DNA of 64,000 bases from contig OW121847.1 in the NCBI GenBank assembly GCA_933228895.1, positions 196,001 through 260,000 on the forward strand, in the 5' to 3' direction. This DNA comes from Platycnemis pennipes. Its lineage: Eukaryota; Arthropoda; Insecta; Odonata; Platycnemididae. Of the stretch, positions 21,150 to 32,382 are shown in pieces. Each line of letters begins with the position of its first letter. Position 1 is the stretch's first letter. Made by a program: the position numbers and the translations under genes. The notes under the pieces were generated by a model. The model searched no databases. It was not told the DNA's origin and saw only the letters and a program-made list of their open reading frames with translations.

Positions 21150-22579
21150 CTCGCGGCTGAGCTTAAAGCCACCAAGTGCGTTCGCCGCGTTGCGGATGGC
21201 TGGTCGTTCTCTAGATATAGAGGTTAGCTACGAGATAAGCTTTTTTTACTCGTTAAATAAGCAGTCGTGGACGAAAAGCTATCCCTGGGTAAGGTAGGCC
21301 TTCAGTTAATACAGATCCTGTGAAGATACCGCCAACAATTACCCTTCTCAGCACACGGAGGGGAGAGCAGCAGCTCTTATTCTTATGAATGAAGGTGGAG
21401 ACCACAGTGGTCGGTGGACCGACACCCATTTCATTACAGGCGTGGTAACATTTACTTTAGCGGCTATAGTACTACGATGTGGAAGGCAAGGAGAAACCAC
21501 CACATTATTATCCCGAGGAGTCGCAGCTACTCCACTCTTTTCTTTCTATCAAGACGTGATGGAACCCTCTAGAGTAAAATATTCCGGAGGGAAAATAGTC
21601 CCAATTCGGATCTCTGGGCGGGGACTACCCGAGACACTACATCATTCAAGTGTATTAAACATTTAAGGGTAGGAAATTGGAACGTGTGATCACTTTGGAC
21701 ATACGGAATATTGAACCTGAAGGTGGAAATGCAGAGAGTGGACCTCGATGTATTAGGAATCAGTGAAATGAGATGGCCCGAAGGAGACTTCTGGAGCGGA
21801 AGTTACAGAATTATTCAAACCGGATCACTGAATGGTAACACTGGAGTAGGCATAATGCTCAGGAAGAGTGCAGGACTGCGCGTGAAGAGCTTCCTGCACT
21901 ACAGTGACAGGATTATAATGTGAAGATTGAGAACAAGCCTACGATACCATTGTGGTGCACGTTTACATGCCTACGTCGGTCTACGAAGATGAATGAGTGG
22001 ATGACGCCTCCGAAGATATCACGGCAGTTATAAAACTGGTAAAACGAAAAGAAAACCTAATTATTTTAGGCGACTGGAACACTGTCGTTGACGAAAGTTA
22101 ATATGGAAGAATATCTGGAAATATGGTTTGGAAAATCGAAACGAAAGAGGAGAAAGAATACTGGAGTTCTGCAGACAACATAATTTAAGTAGCGGTTGTC
22201 AACACATTGTTTAAAAATCACAACCGCCGTAGTAAAAGTCACAAACGAAGCAACTAAAGATGGTTGAAGCACGAAAGATTAGTAAAATAGCTCAAGCAAA
22301 GAGGGCATTCTATCAAGAGAAGAATCTACTAACAGCTAGAAATACAAGTGTAGAAGTAAGGAAACAATTCATCAGGACGTACGTCTGGAGCATGTTTCTT
22401 AGCGGCAGCATGGACGATGACAGCAGCGGAGAAGAAAAGAGTGTAAGCATTCGAAATGTGGTGTCACAGAAGAATGATGAAGATTTAATGGATCGACCGA
22501 GTAAGTAACGAGGAAGTGCTAAGAAGAGTGGGACAAAAGAGAAGTATCCTGAAAACTAAAAAGAAACGGGACAACTTAA
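21150..22579 (+). pseudogene. RTE-type LINE, internally deleted, left part
   Basis: The 5' UTR-like start (CTCGCGGCTGAGC) is shared with the copy at 57.5-57.9 kb. An APE-type endonuclease (MQRVDLDVLGISEMRW, GVGIMLRKSAGLRVK, LIILGDWN) then runs to about 22215. The sequence jumps to the far C-terminal region (SKIAQAKRAFYQEKN, NTSVEVRKQFIRTYVWSM, about 22280-22400), so the reverse transcriptase core is deleted. It ends at TTAA 22576-22579 after LKTKKKRDN and resumes at 29062. The endonuclease type is related to the craniofacial-development-protein-2-like domain found in RTE LINEs. Confidence 0.82.
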
Positions 22580-22958
22580 CGCGTTATGGTAAGGACAGCC
22601 GCGAGCAGTTTTGGGCGACCGTTTCCGGCCTTTTTTCGCTCTGTCCGTGTTTATATATCACTCAACTACGGGATAACTATTGAAGATAGAGACTTGCGGT
22701 TTTCTTTATTTGATTCAGGAGATATCATTCCACATAACGATTGGAAAGAAAAAAATTTATTTCTCCAGGTTAGCGAGAAAATCAAGCTGAACTTTGGCTT
22801 ATTAAAACTTGCTTCGAAGACAGAAATTCAAAAATCGGAAAAAATCAAAAAATGGCGACATCATTCTTCTACAATTACCTTTAAGCACATAGGTCAGAAT
22901 TAGTTTCCAGAGTCGCTATCATCAAAGCCGTGGACCCCTGCACGCCGAAAATCTTAAT
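22580..22958 (+). repeat. TE2 left terminal inverted repeat
   Basis: Inverted copy of 28692-29061. The open frame in it (SLNYGITIEDRDLRFSLFD) also appears on the other arm because of symmetry. Both arms keep this frame open for about 100 residues, which may be chance or a relic of coding sequence; I recognise no domain. Confidence 0.85.
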
Positions 22959-23199
22959 TTTTCCAGTGGCTATTGTGGCGTACTAGGCCGTTACGAATTT
23001 TACCCTCCCCAGCGATGACTCTGCGGCAACGCGGCATAAGGGGGAGGGGAATTTGGTCGTCTTCTCGCCGATTTCGTCATCCGCTCAAGGTTTTCCACTG
23101 CCTTGGTTCATCAACTCCGTTTCTAGGAATTCGTGAGGATCCTTTTGGACGCGTATTCGCATTGGAAATAAGCTAACTTGTGTCTTTACTGGGTGTCTC

Positions 23200-23455
23200 G
23201 GGGTGGCCTAGTGGGTAGAGCACTGAGCTACCGACCGGAGTGTCTCGGGTTCAAGGGGCTTTCTGGACACCCCGCCTAAAATCTTCGTGATTCGATTTTC
23301 TGCGGGTCAGAACTTCGTAGGAAATTGCAGGTGGCTCGGGGAAGGTAAGTGGCCTCCCTACCCTGAAGGTGTGAATTTCACACGCCAATGGCTTAGTACG
23401 GGGTGAGCTCTACTCTCACCTATCAAAGACCAACCTTCGGGTTGAACACCGGTAA
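23200..23455 (+). mobile_element. tRNA-derived SINE, plus strand, inside TE2
   Basis: A-box-like GGTGGCCTAGTGGGTAGAGC (23211-23220 region) and B-box-like CGGGTTCAAGG (about 23246-23256) at pol III spacing, followed by a body with TACCCTGAAGGTGTGAATTT and CTTAGTACGGGGTGAGCTC shared with the copy at 19918-20108. Confidence 0.75.
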
Positions 23456-24632
23456 TTAGAGGGGAATTTTGGGTACATATCTAGAATTTCGAAGAATTTT
23501 CGGAAATTTTCTTATCTGAAAGGGAATATTTTTTAAAATTATTTTTGAAACATTTAGTGCGAATTCAGTCATGATTTATCCAAATCCGTTTACACTCGCT
23601 TAAGAACAAGAAAATACGTATTTTTATGGTAATTTTGTCGAGTTTCCGTACTGCAACATTACAGTAGAGACAGCAAAGTGGTTGCGTCAATACTACAAAA
23701 TATATCGGTACGGGAAATGCATTAAATTTCACCGCCCAAGACCTTTTTTTATTTCATTGCCATCATTACTCTGGTTTTTTACAGCTTCGTCGGACGCTAG
23801 CCACCGTGTCTCAAGATTTCCTTCGATAATTTATGAAAGCACTATCATAATGTGGTATTCACTCACTCGTGTTGCTTATTTAGTACTTCTTAATGCGAAA
23901 TTAAAATGCAAATAAATTTCCTGTTACCGTCTTAGCCAACTAGCGGAAACTAAAAGGATTCCTTGACTACAATTGTTGTATTTTTTTAGCCTCAGATGTG
24001 GGCTCACACGTTAAAGACTTTTCAACTATATTTTCCATGCGCATGCACTATTCTTACCTGTTAATTGGGTTAACTTCATAGGCGTTGAAATGGGAATATG
24101 TTACTCCAAATGTGGACATTGCATCACACATTCCCGCGTAACGCTAGTAAAAACACAACGCAGAAGGTACTTGAACCCGGAATATTTTGGTTTCTTGGCC
24201 GATACGTTCTTTACCCTGCTTCAACGGCCGGTTCTTATTGATTATTACAACTTGTAATCTGCTGTAAAATTTAACGCAGCATTATACTGTCGGACCGTTA
24301 TTCAAAATTTATAGCTTTCGTTAAGGGGTGTGACTGATGTGTATAATTCATCCTCTATTGTAGTAAGTATTAGTGCACAACGGCTAATTAAACATTGTCG
24401 AAACCCTGTAACGTCGGGAGATACGTTTTGCGGTAAAATTAAGCCGCAGGTAATAACCACTGTATTTATGTTTGAGTCGCATTCTCAAGCTTACAGTCCC
24501 TATAGCTACTATTACCTCTTCTTGCACTTGAAGCAAGGATTAGTGGAAGATTTGAAGATGGCGAAAATCTCGAGACTGCCGTTTTCAACCTGCTCAATTC
24601 TCAGGCTGAGAACTTCTATCCATTCTTTTTAT

Positions 24633-26350
24633 TAGAGATGGGTGGAATAGCATTTTTCTCGAATTCGAGTATCGAATTCAAATATCTAATATTTTTTGAA
24701 TATTGCACTTGAATATCGAATACTACATGGGCGTTTTTCCACCAATTTTAATTACAAACGACAATTCAAATAAAAAATAGCATAGTAGTACTATTTCTGA
24801 GACCCTATTAACAAAAGTTACAAAAAAACTAAATTGTAAAATTAGCTGAACAGAATGTATTAAAATTCTGAGTATTGAAAGTTCTAAAAAGAAACAATGC
24901 TCTTGACATTATATTCACACATATTTGTATTTGGTCACAAATCTGTTGGAGCACAGCCATAAAAATAATTCAATCAATGTAAAAATATCACCAACTCCAA
25001 TAAAAATATTGCATTATTTATCATGATTTATTAGAATGAACAATTTTTTATTGGCACTTTGCAAATAAAGTACTACTAAAACATAAACTTCTCTTTGCAA
25101 ATAAGGTATGTACTAACTTCTAAAAACAAAAACTTTCACTCCGCAAATATGGTATGTACTAACTTCTAAAAACAGAAATTGCACTTCGCTAATTAGGGAC
25201 TAATAAAAACACTAATTGCCTTTGGCAATAAGGTACTTAAAAAACGAACAACATTATTTTAAGTTTAAGTTTTTGTTAAAAAAAACTAACATTTTCACTC
25301 TGTCTGGGTCCCGTCTATTTCTTTTTTTATCGCAGATTATCCCAGCTGTTCGGCTATTACCCTTATTTTTTCTTTCCTCTTGTCCCCTGGCTTGTACTTC
25401 CCCTTCTTATCCATGAAACTCGGCAAGGATAACTGTCTTGTAGGATGATGATATTTTTTTAATTTCCCTGGCGGAGATGCTGCTTCACCAGCTTCACTTG
25501 CTGACGACGATGGCAAAGAGCACTGAGTTGATGACATAACTTCACAATTGCTGTCATCATGAGTCTCAGGGTAGCTTTTGTCAATCAGCTGCATAATGTC
25601 ATCTTTGTGCCTTTTCAAATGGTGTTTTAAACCTGAAGTTGTACGCGACGCACCACGCGATATCCTCGCACTGCAAAAATTGCAAACTGCGAATTTCTCG
25701 TCCAGATCACAAATGTGAAAATGTTGCCAAACTTCGATGGTCATTCTAACTTAATAAGTTTACGTTAATAAGAAATTTGGTGGATTAAAAACGAACGTAA
25801 GTTTTACGACGGCTTATATACTTCTTCTCCTCAATCCTTATGAAACTGACAAACCGCGGCAAACTCGCGCCAATGGAACACCGCGATTCTTTTGTTTCTT
25901 ATTATAAGCATGTATTTTACTATGTTAATCACAAACCTGAAATTAAATAAGGAAACCAATATTATTTCAAAAATTGAATTTAAAAATGTAAGCGTAGTCA
26001 TGCAACGAGGAGTCAAAAAAAAGGAACAACCAATCTCGCGAGCGTTTGATCATTTGCTTTATCATGTAATTCTCGTGAAGTTATTATGGATTTATATTTT
26101 CATGCTTAACTTAAAGATGAAGTTTGGTTTGAAATATTAACTAATGAATTGGTACCAACCAAATCTGCTAGCCCAAATGCTTTTTAACATGTTACCCAAC
26201 CGATGCCCGTGACTTATAAAAGCATAGTCGATATGTGTAATGTATTCGAGATGGTGAAATTATTACTTTGTGTCCTCGAATATAGAATAGTGCAAATAGC
26301 TCACTATTAGAGGTATTCGAGGATTTGACTATTCGAATGTCCCATCTCTA
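24633..26350 (-). mobile_element. Internally deleted hAT transposon
   Basis: Inverted ends TAGAGATGGG (24633) and CCCATCTCTA (26350), with subterminal repeats of the CGAATA/TATTCGA type on both sides (24658-24722, 26270-26340). The interior holds only a BED zinc-finger exon on the minus strand. I could not see an 8 bp target duplication next to these ends, so the exact termini are uncertain. Confidence 0.6.
25337..25744 (-). pseudogene. BED zinc-finger N-terminus of a hAT transposase
   Basis: 135 residues from ATG at 25744: VWQHFHICDLDEKFAVCNFC followed by SGLKHHLKRH, the Cys-X2-Cys...His-X4-His pattern of a BED finger after an aromatic lead, then a Ser-rich linker and PSFMDKKGKYKPGDKRKEK, typical of the segment before the hAT catalytic domain. 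The frame stops at 25337 and no RNase-H-like or dimerisation region follows, so it is truncated. Confidence 0.75.
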
Positions 26351-26754
26351 CAAGGAGATTGAAAAAGCTAGTGCAACGTTACGAAAAGGGCTAAGAAACG
26401 AACGGCGAATAAGTGAGAAAGTAAAGTAGGTTTGTGGAATACGCCTCGTATATTCTTGATGAGATAGTGACTCATCTGGATGAATTTTTTGTCAGTTAAG
26501 ACAAAGATTTGCTTTGTTTTGAGGGAATTTATTGGAAAAAAATGGAAAATAATACAGTTTGACCTCAAAACGTGGAATGTATGACACTTGTATAAACCAT
26601 AATAGTGTGGCAGAGAATTACCTGAATAGAAAACGTATTAATTACGTAAAAATAAATCCTTGCTCCCGACAAACCGGACTAAACCTAGGGTTTTCTTTTG
26701 CCTTTGGAGATTTTAGGCATATTACAATGTGAATAACAACTTAGATAGAGATTG

Positions 26755-26820
26755 TGTGGTCATGATAGTTGAGTACTGGTCTTCACCATCAGGGATCGGG
26801 TTCGATTCCCGGCTATAGCA
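26755..26820 (+). pseudogene. tRNA-Glu-like pseudogene or SINE head
   Basis: GTGGTCATGATAGTTGAGTA fits a D-arm/A-box region, CTGGTCTTCACCATCAG looks like an anticodon arm with TTC (Glu), and TCGGGTTCGATTCCCGG is a perfect T-arm with B box. The acceptor ends do not pair well, so I call it a pseudogene or the head of a SINE. Confidence 0.6.
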
Positions 26821-28691
26821 GAAATTTTTCATTGGTTTTTCGGTCCCTACTTAGTGCTGTATAGAGAGATCTTCAAATTCTGAGCTCCGTCTGTCGGATG
26901 GACCGCTACACCGTGGGCTCCTTGGAGTCTTTCTTGTGGAGAAGGCTAACTCCGGGTTTTCTTCTCCCATCTTGCGTTCCATGAAAGCCTCTTCTCTACG
27001 CAATCACTCACGTATTCTGAATTGCGTAAATGATTATAGCTGTCGGTTGCCTCCTCTAAATAATTATGACTAATATTACCCTTCAACAGTATCGTGTCCG
27101 AAATACATTTCGGCGGCGTCATCAGTCTTTGTAAAGAAAAATTTAGAAAATTATAAATGTATTTTATTCCACTAGAAGACAATTCTTTCCTTAACCTCTG
27201 GTACAAATTCAACCTCTTGAAATGACATACGTTTGCTTGATTTGTCACTTTTTCTATTATTTTCACGAATTTTACTCAGAATTCTATCTACTATTCCTAG
27301 TTTCACCGCGTGCATCGACAAAATCATGAGTGCATCTAATCTCCTTGTATAGGCCTATCTTCTGCATGAATTGTTATGATAGCCAACTTTTACCATTCCA
27401 TTGGTTGTGAAGATGGAGGTTATAAAAACCACAATATTTATTTCTATTTTAAATTCATTTCAAAAATGTTATTTTTATTTAATTGTAAATTACAACTGAG
27501 CAACCGAATATTTTATGGAAGTTCACATGATTTGAAACAGGCAAATATATTTCTTGTTAAGGATTAGATTTTTTATGGTAGGTACTTTCTTTCATCTGGT
27601 TCATGTCTGGTGTAGGACAATAAATACTCCTATAATTTTCGGAAAGGCAAAACGATTGTAGATTGTAAGACAAAGAGCGAATATGAGCGACAAAGTGCTA
27701 TTTTTTACAAAAATATTGATATACATGCATTGTGGTTGTTTGCAATGAACTAAAATCAATCACTTTCACGAGGAAAAGTCTCGAGTGAAAAATTAATGAT
27801 GGTTTCGAGAGAACACGAGAAGCGATTAATATCAATCTTAGTTATTTAGGTAGCATCTGCTCATTTCACAATCAGAATATTGCAAAACGCCACAAAAGAG
27901 CTATTTTAATGGTTGACTACGTATTTCTTAGGACAAAATTTTTATTCCCGCCTGCCATTGTGTCAGATGCAGCTGAAGGTTGTTCAGTTCAAATTTGCGC
28001 TAGGTTATAAATGTGTTTCATACGCCGTATCTTTTTGAATCCCTTAACCCTTCTTAATTTCTAACATACTTTAAAGGAGAAAGGTTTTGGAAGTAAAACC
28101 CAAATTTATATTGGTAATTGCTTATGTAAATACAGCTTCTTACGTGGGACCACGGAGGGCTAAATAAGTAATCATATGCTGTAGTGATAAAAATGAAAGG
28201 TGTAAGATATAGAAACTTTTTTCCCTGAGGAAGAATTGCTGCAGAGAGTACGATAACCCATTAGTAATTGTAAAATAAATTAATTAATTTAAAGACAGTT
28301 CCGAATGGGTATTAATAAGTTCCGGGTGCGCGAACGAAGCGTTGTTATCATTATTTCACTTCCTACGTATTCCTCTCTACATTTAGTAGTTTTTGCAAAA
28401 CTTTAAAAATGAAAAAGGAGGGTTATAAAACCCCTGGCAGCGTACTTCAATATGGTGAGAGTTCGACCATAGAGCTCACTCTTACTCAATCATTTCTCAG
28501 AAGAACTCGGTGTGTAATCCGACTCTCCCGGCCCTCCCGGCCTTTTAGCATCGAGCCACCTGCAAATGACGAGAGGGGGAGGAGGAAGAAGGGAAGGCTG
28601 AAACAATGTTGCCGCTGACCAGTGGCTACGGGGAAAAAGGAATGGGGAAAGGCTCGTAGCGGCCCGGTGGGCCTCCTCAGCCGCCGAAACG
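26821..28691. other. TE2 interior without recognisable genes
   Basis: AT-rich sequence. The minus-strand frame 27266-26946 (106 residues, HFKRLNLYQRLRKELSSSGI) is the longest; I do not recognise it. No splice-supported gene is seen. Confidence 0.45.
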
Positions 28692-29061
28692 ATTAAGATT
28701 TTCGGCGTGCAGGGGTCCACGGCTTTGATGATAGCGACTCTGGAAACTAATTCTGACCAATGTGCTTAAAGGTAATTGTAGAAGAATGATGTCGCTTTTT
28801 TTTGATTTTTTCCGATTTTTGAATTTCTGTCTTCGAAGCAAGTTTTAATAAGCCAAAGTTCAGCTTAATTTTCTCGCTAACCTGGAGAAATAAAATTTTT
28901 CCTTTCCAATCGTTATGTGGAATGATACCTTCTGAATCAAATAAAGAAAACCGCAAGTCTCTACCTTCAATAGTTATCCCGTAGTTGAGTGATATATAAA
29001 CACGGACAGAGCGAAGAGACGCTCGCCCAAAACAGCCCGCAGCCGAGGGTACCATAACGCC
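28692..29061 (-). repeat. TE2 right terminal inverted repeat
   Basis: About 370 bp, inverted copy of 22580-22958, ending outward in TACCATAACGCC before TTAA 29062-29065. Confidence 0.85.
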
Positions 29062-29290
29062 TTAATCGGCCATATCTTGAGACACAATGGCCTGATGAAG
29101 ACAATCGTCGAAGGAAAATTGAACGGGAAGATTGTAGGTAGGCCTCGTATGTGATACATGTAACAGGTTGTAAAGGATGTAAAAAAGAGCCATTACGCTG
29201 ATATGAAAACGTTGGCCGATAGAAGATCCGAGTGGAAGAATGTGTCAAACCAATCCTAGAATTGCTGACCGATGATGATGATGAAAATTT
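29062..29290 (+). pseudogene. RTE-type LINE, right part of the copy split by TE2
   Basis: Resumes exactly where 22579 stops: LIGHILRHNGLMKTIVEGKL, then a degenerate RPRM region, ADMKTLADRRSEWKNVSNQS, and the tail TTGCTGACC(GATGAT)n. Together with 21150-22579 it forms one inactive RTE copy. Confidence 0.85.
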
Positions 29291-29878
29291 TGTAACTAAA
29301 AAACTGAAATATTGCATTAAATGGAGCATTTTCCAAACCTTTGAGCAGACATTATGTTATTAATTAAGCAGTGTTAAGTCATCTGATTGGATGACGTTAC
29401 AGCCCAGTATTTTATAATTTGTCGAATTTACTTTACCAAGAAATAAATGAACTTTTCAAAATCAGAGGTTGTGCTCATTTTGAACAGAAACATTTTTGCT
29501 GTTTCGCATATCTTGTCCAATATCCGAGTTTTAATATTAGGAACGGTATAATTGAAAGTTCTACGTGTGATCATATAACACGAAAGAGGAAAAAAATTGT
29601 GAATGAGTTAATGGTAGCCACTTTGGGGCATAACGTGTCCACTTTTTCGTCCTCATGAAAATACTCCAGGGATATTCCTATATTTTATTTTTGGAAATGA
29701 AACATTTTCTTGTAAATTTCATAACCAAGTGGCTATAAGGAACTAGAGAATTTAAAAAAATGTCGGTAAAGAAACAAAAAAATGGTTTGATAGAGACATC
29801 AGTGTTTCCATCAATACGCCTCAGCTATTTGCAATTGAATGAATATGCAACTAATCGTCTATTTGTTTCTTTCAAAGG
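29291..29878. other. No recognisable gene
   Basis: AT-rich. The frame 29419-29658 shows no family signature. Confidence 0.5.
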
Positions 29879-29886
29879 AACAAGTT

Positions 29887-30146
29887 CAGGGGCGTCGGAA
29901 CTATTTTCGCTAGGAGGGGCCTACCTCTAAAAGGGCCCGCATTTTTTGCGGATAGGAGGGGGTAGAGACTAGAATTCCCCTAAAAGTGCATATGAAGATG
30001 GTAGAATATGCGTCAAAAGCGAAAAGGCAAGATGGAAACAAGTGAAATTTGATTTTTAATAATGAAGACTAATTTTTCAAGGGCCCGGGGCAAATTCTGG
30101 GGCGGGGGCCGAATGCCCCCCCTGCCCCTCACTTCCGACGCCACTG
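29887..30146. mobile_element. 260 bp hAT MITE
   Basis: Ends CAGGGGCGTCGGAA (29887) and TTCCGACGCCACTG (30146) are inverted with one mismatch, flanked by 8 bp near-duplications AACAAGTT (29879-29886) and AACTAGTT (30147-30154). The CAG-N-G terminus plus 8 bp duplication is the hAT signature. Non-coding, with C/G-rich interior blocks. Confidence 0.85.
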
Positions 30147-30154
30147 AACTAGTT

Positions 30155-31459
30155 CAAATTCAAGCGACGTCAGTTCGAATTTCTTTGTGCATAAGCGGTG
30201 AGCTCAACTGTCAAATGCTGTGCAAATGATCCTCCGAGTATCTAGCCTGCGGTTAATGTCATTGTACATGTCATAAATGCAGAAGGGCCCATGGAATAGA
30301 GTGAATTAATAGCATTCCAAATCATGAATGACCGAGTTTTATCATTTTAAGTCATCGTCAGGTATAAGTACGTTATCGTTAAAAGAGTCAGTTGCTACAC
30401 CATCAATATGTAGTAAGGTCAGTGGCTCTGTTCTGCAAGAGCAAAAGTTACCCTAATTACGAGCAGTCACTAGTCTAAGATGCGATTGCTGCCTTGTGGA
30501 AACAAATTATGATTCCTCGTGGGAAAATCTACCTTCCGTCTCATACTGTTCAATTCGTGCCAAATCCTGCACGCTACTTGATTTTATCGTTGCATTTTCG
30601 TTATTTCTTGGTTTTAATTTGTGAACGCGTGAGTTAAGTCCACAAATTTTCCTGCAAAAATGCAGGATTGTTTTTCAATTATTAATGTTAATGAGACTAA
30701 CATTTAATTTACATTTTTTGAATGAACTTCAAACTATAAAGTCATTGTTATTTGGCAGTTGAAAACTAAATAAAAATCGTTCGAAGCATTGTAATAGTCT
30801 CATTTTAATTATCCAATTTCAATTAATTATCAGTTTCAATTATCGCCCAACAATACGAAAACTCAATTTTTTGCAATGTTCTAAATAGCAATGTCAAAAT
30901 ATGAAACTAACGACACGATATTTCGTATTAAAAAAACAAATTGGTGTGAATAAATAGCATAAAAATTAGTTTGTGGAGGTTTTGAAAGAAATAGGTTGAT
31001 CCTTTTCTCGACGCCCAGACACACAGTGGAATATCTCGCCAAGATCGCTCAGACCCTCCGTCAACCTTCCACACTGCTCTTCGAGCGAGGATGAAACTTG
31101 ATCGCTTAGAGATAAGGAAGCCCTCCCCCCTCCGCCTCTCCCTCTCGGAGCGTCTCGGAGGCGAGATGAAGCGGTGGAATGGGGAGAGGAGGGGAAGATT
31201 GGGCGGGAAAAATATGAGGGGAACGCCTCAGCTTGCGTTTAGTTCGGTGAACGCGATGCATCGTCTCGCAATTTTAGATGCTGCAGGAATGGGTCATAAG
31301 ACGAGCACATTAGTCTCTTCTTTAATATGTAGGATTATAGATTGGCTGTGTCGAAGGAATTTTCATTTACGTTCATACACCGCTGCGATAGGCGTTCAAA
31401 AACGCATAAAAACAGTAAAGTTTAACATGCGATTTCTTGATTTGCAAGGCTCACAAGGG
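30155..31459. other. No recognisable gene
   Basis: AT-rich to about 31000. A 132-residue plus frame at 31091-31489 (MKLDRLEIRKPSPLRLSLSE) starts after a GC-richer patch and runs into the fold-back element. It has no family signature and is probably fortuitous. Confidence 0.45.
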
Positions 31460-32165
31460 TTACGTTATTTACCTAAATCACGTAATTAGTACGTGGCGGA
31501 ATAACTTCCGCACGCCCTGTCGTTTTTTGTGTATGAAATTAACGGAAGAGCATAAAGTGTGATCGTGATTTTGAATTTCCGTATCTTTGGCTACGCAGTC
31601 CCGACGCACGTACAACATTTGTTCTAGTTCGCCTGGTGCCGTGATTTTCCAGCGCTGTGCTTTTTTGGAAAAACTAATCGCAAGAGAAAAAAAGAATTTA
31701 GGTTTCGTAATCATACAATTGTAAGTATCTACCGAAATGTTCGGGTGATTCTAACATGCTCCTGAAAAGGTGCAATACATTAATTCTTCAAAATTAATTG
31801 TTACCTCTGGCTTTTTATCAATTTCCAAGCGACGTCCTTGATTCGAAACTCTCTCCCACCCGAATATTTCGCCCGATCACCCGAACATTTCGGTAGATAC
31901 TTACAATTATATGATTACAGAGCTTAATTTCTTTTTTTCTCTTGCGATTAGTTTTTCCAAAAAAGCACAGCGCTGGAAAATCACGGCACCAGGCGAATTA
32001 GAACAAGTGTTGTACGTGCGTCGGGACTGCGTAGCCAAAGATACGGAAATTCAAAATCACGATCACACTTCATGCTCTTCCGTTAATTTCATACACAAAA
32101 AACGACAGGGCGTGCGAAAGTTATTCCGCCACGTACTAATTACGTGATTTAGGTAAATAACGTAA
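31460..32165. mobile_element. Fold-back element with 291 bp inverted arms
   Basis: Arms 31460-31750 and 31875-32165 are near-perfect inverted copies separated by 124 bp. Outer ends are TTACGTTATTTACCTAAATC, inner ends TTCGGGTGAT. The 78-residue frames on each arm mirror one another. The right flank holds more TTACGTAATTA-type repeats. I found no clear target duplication, so the superfamily is open. Confidence 0.85.
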
Positions 32166-32309
32166 TTAACTATTTAACGTACTAATTACGTAATTTTAGC
32201 AAATTACGTAATTATTACGTAAAATAGTTAAAATGCATCCCGGGTAAACATTAAAAATATGTAAAACCAGGGAAAGTCGTACGACGAAATTGCGATGAAA
32301 AAAAAATTG

Positions 32310-32382
32310 GATTCGAAAAGTCTCGAACCAGGGACGTCATCGTTGTGAAGCGAGTACCTTACCCCTAAGCTAAACTGCACTG
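32310..32382 (-). pseudogene. tRNA-like sequence (SINE head or tRNA pseudogene)
   Basis: Minus strand: A-box-like TAGCTTAGGGGTAAGG near 32375-32360 and B-box-like TGGTTCGAGACT near 32333-32322 at tRNA spacing. The acceptor stem is not intact. Confidence 0.5.

Larger units (their letters stand above)
22580..29061. mobile_element. 6.5 kb TTAA-flanked element TE2 with ~370 bp TIRs
   Basis: TTAA at 22576-22579 and 29062-29065 flank inverted arms 22580-22958 and 28692-29061 (ends CGCGTTATGGTAAGGAC and, reversed, GGCGTTATGGTACCCTC). The RTE LINE on either side reads on continuously once the element is removed, which proves the insertion boundaries. The outer consensus GG-G-(C/T)(C/T)(A/G)TGGTA resembles the end of TE1. 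The interior carries passengers (SINE, hAT remnant, tRNA-like) and no recognisable transposase, so it is non-autonomous. Kolobok or piggyBac type is inferred from TTAA. Confidence 0.85.

Noticed and set aside
21404..21417. CCACAGTGGTCGG in the RTE 5' region resembles the T1 terminus
   Set aside because: It is part of the palindrome GACCACAGTGGTC conserved in the RTE copies (also near 57600), has no paired end or 5 bp duplication, and is not a Transib terminus.
22586..22903. 105-residue open frame SLNYGITIEDRDLRF
   Set aside because: It is inside the TE2 terminal repeat and mirrored at 28747-29055. No domain is recognised, so it is kept only as part of the TIR.
26755..26820. Functional tRNA-Glu gene
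   Set aside because: T-arm and TTC anticodon loop are good, but the acceptor stem does not pair and no clean pol III terminator follows, so it is called a pseudogene or SINE head.
29092..29115. CTGATGA-AGAC-AATC-GTC-GAAG in the RTE tail resembles a second hammerhead core
   Set aside because: The box after stem II is GAAG or GAGG, not GAAA, stem I does not pair, and the same sequence is coding in RTE (GLMKTIVEG), so the similarity is coincidental.
31091..31489. 132-residue open frame
   Set aside because: No homology recognised, unusual composition from a GC-rich patch, and it runs into the fold-back arm.
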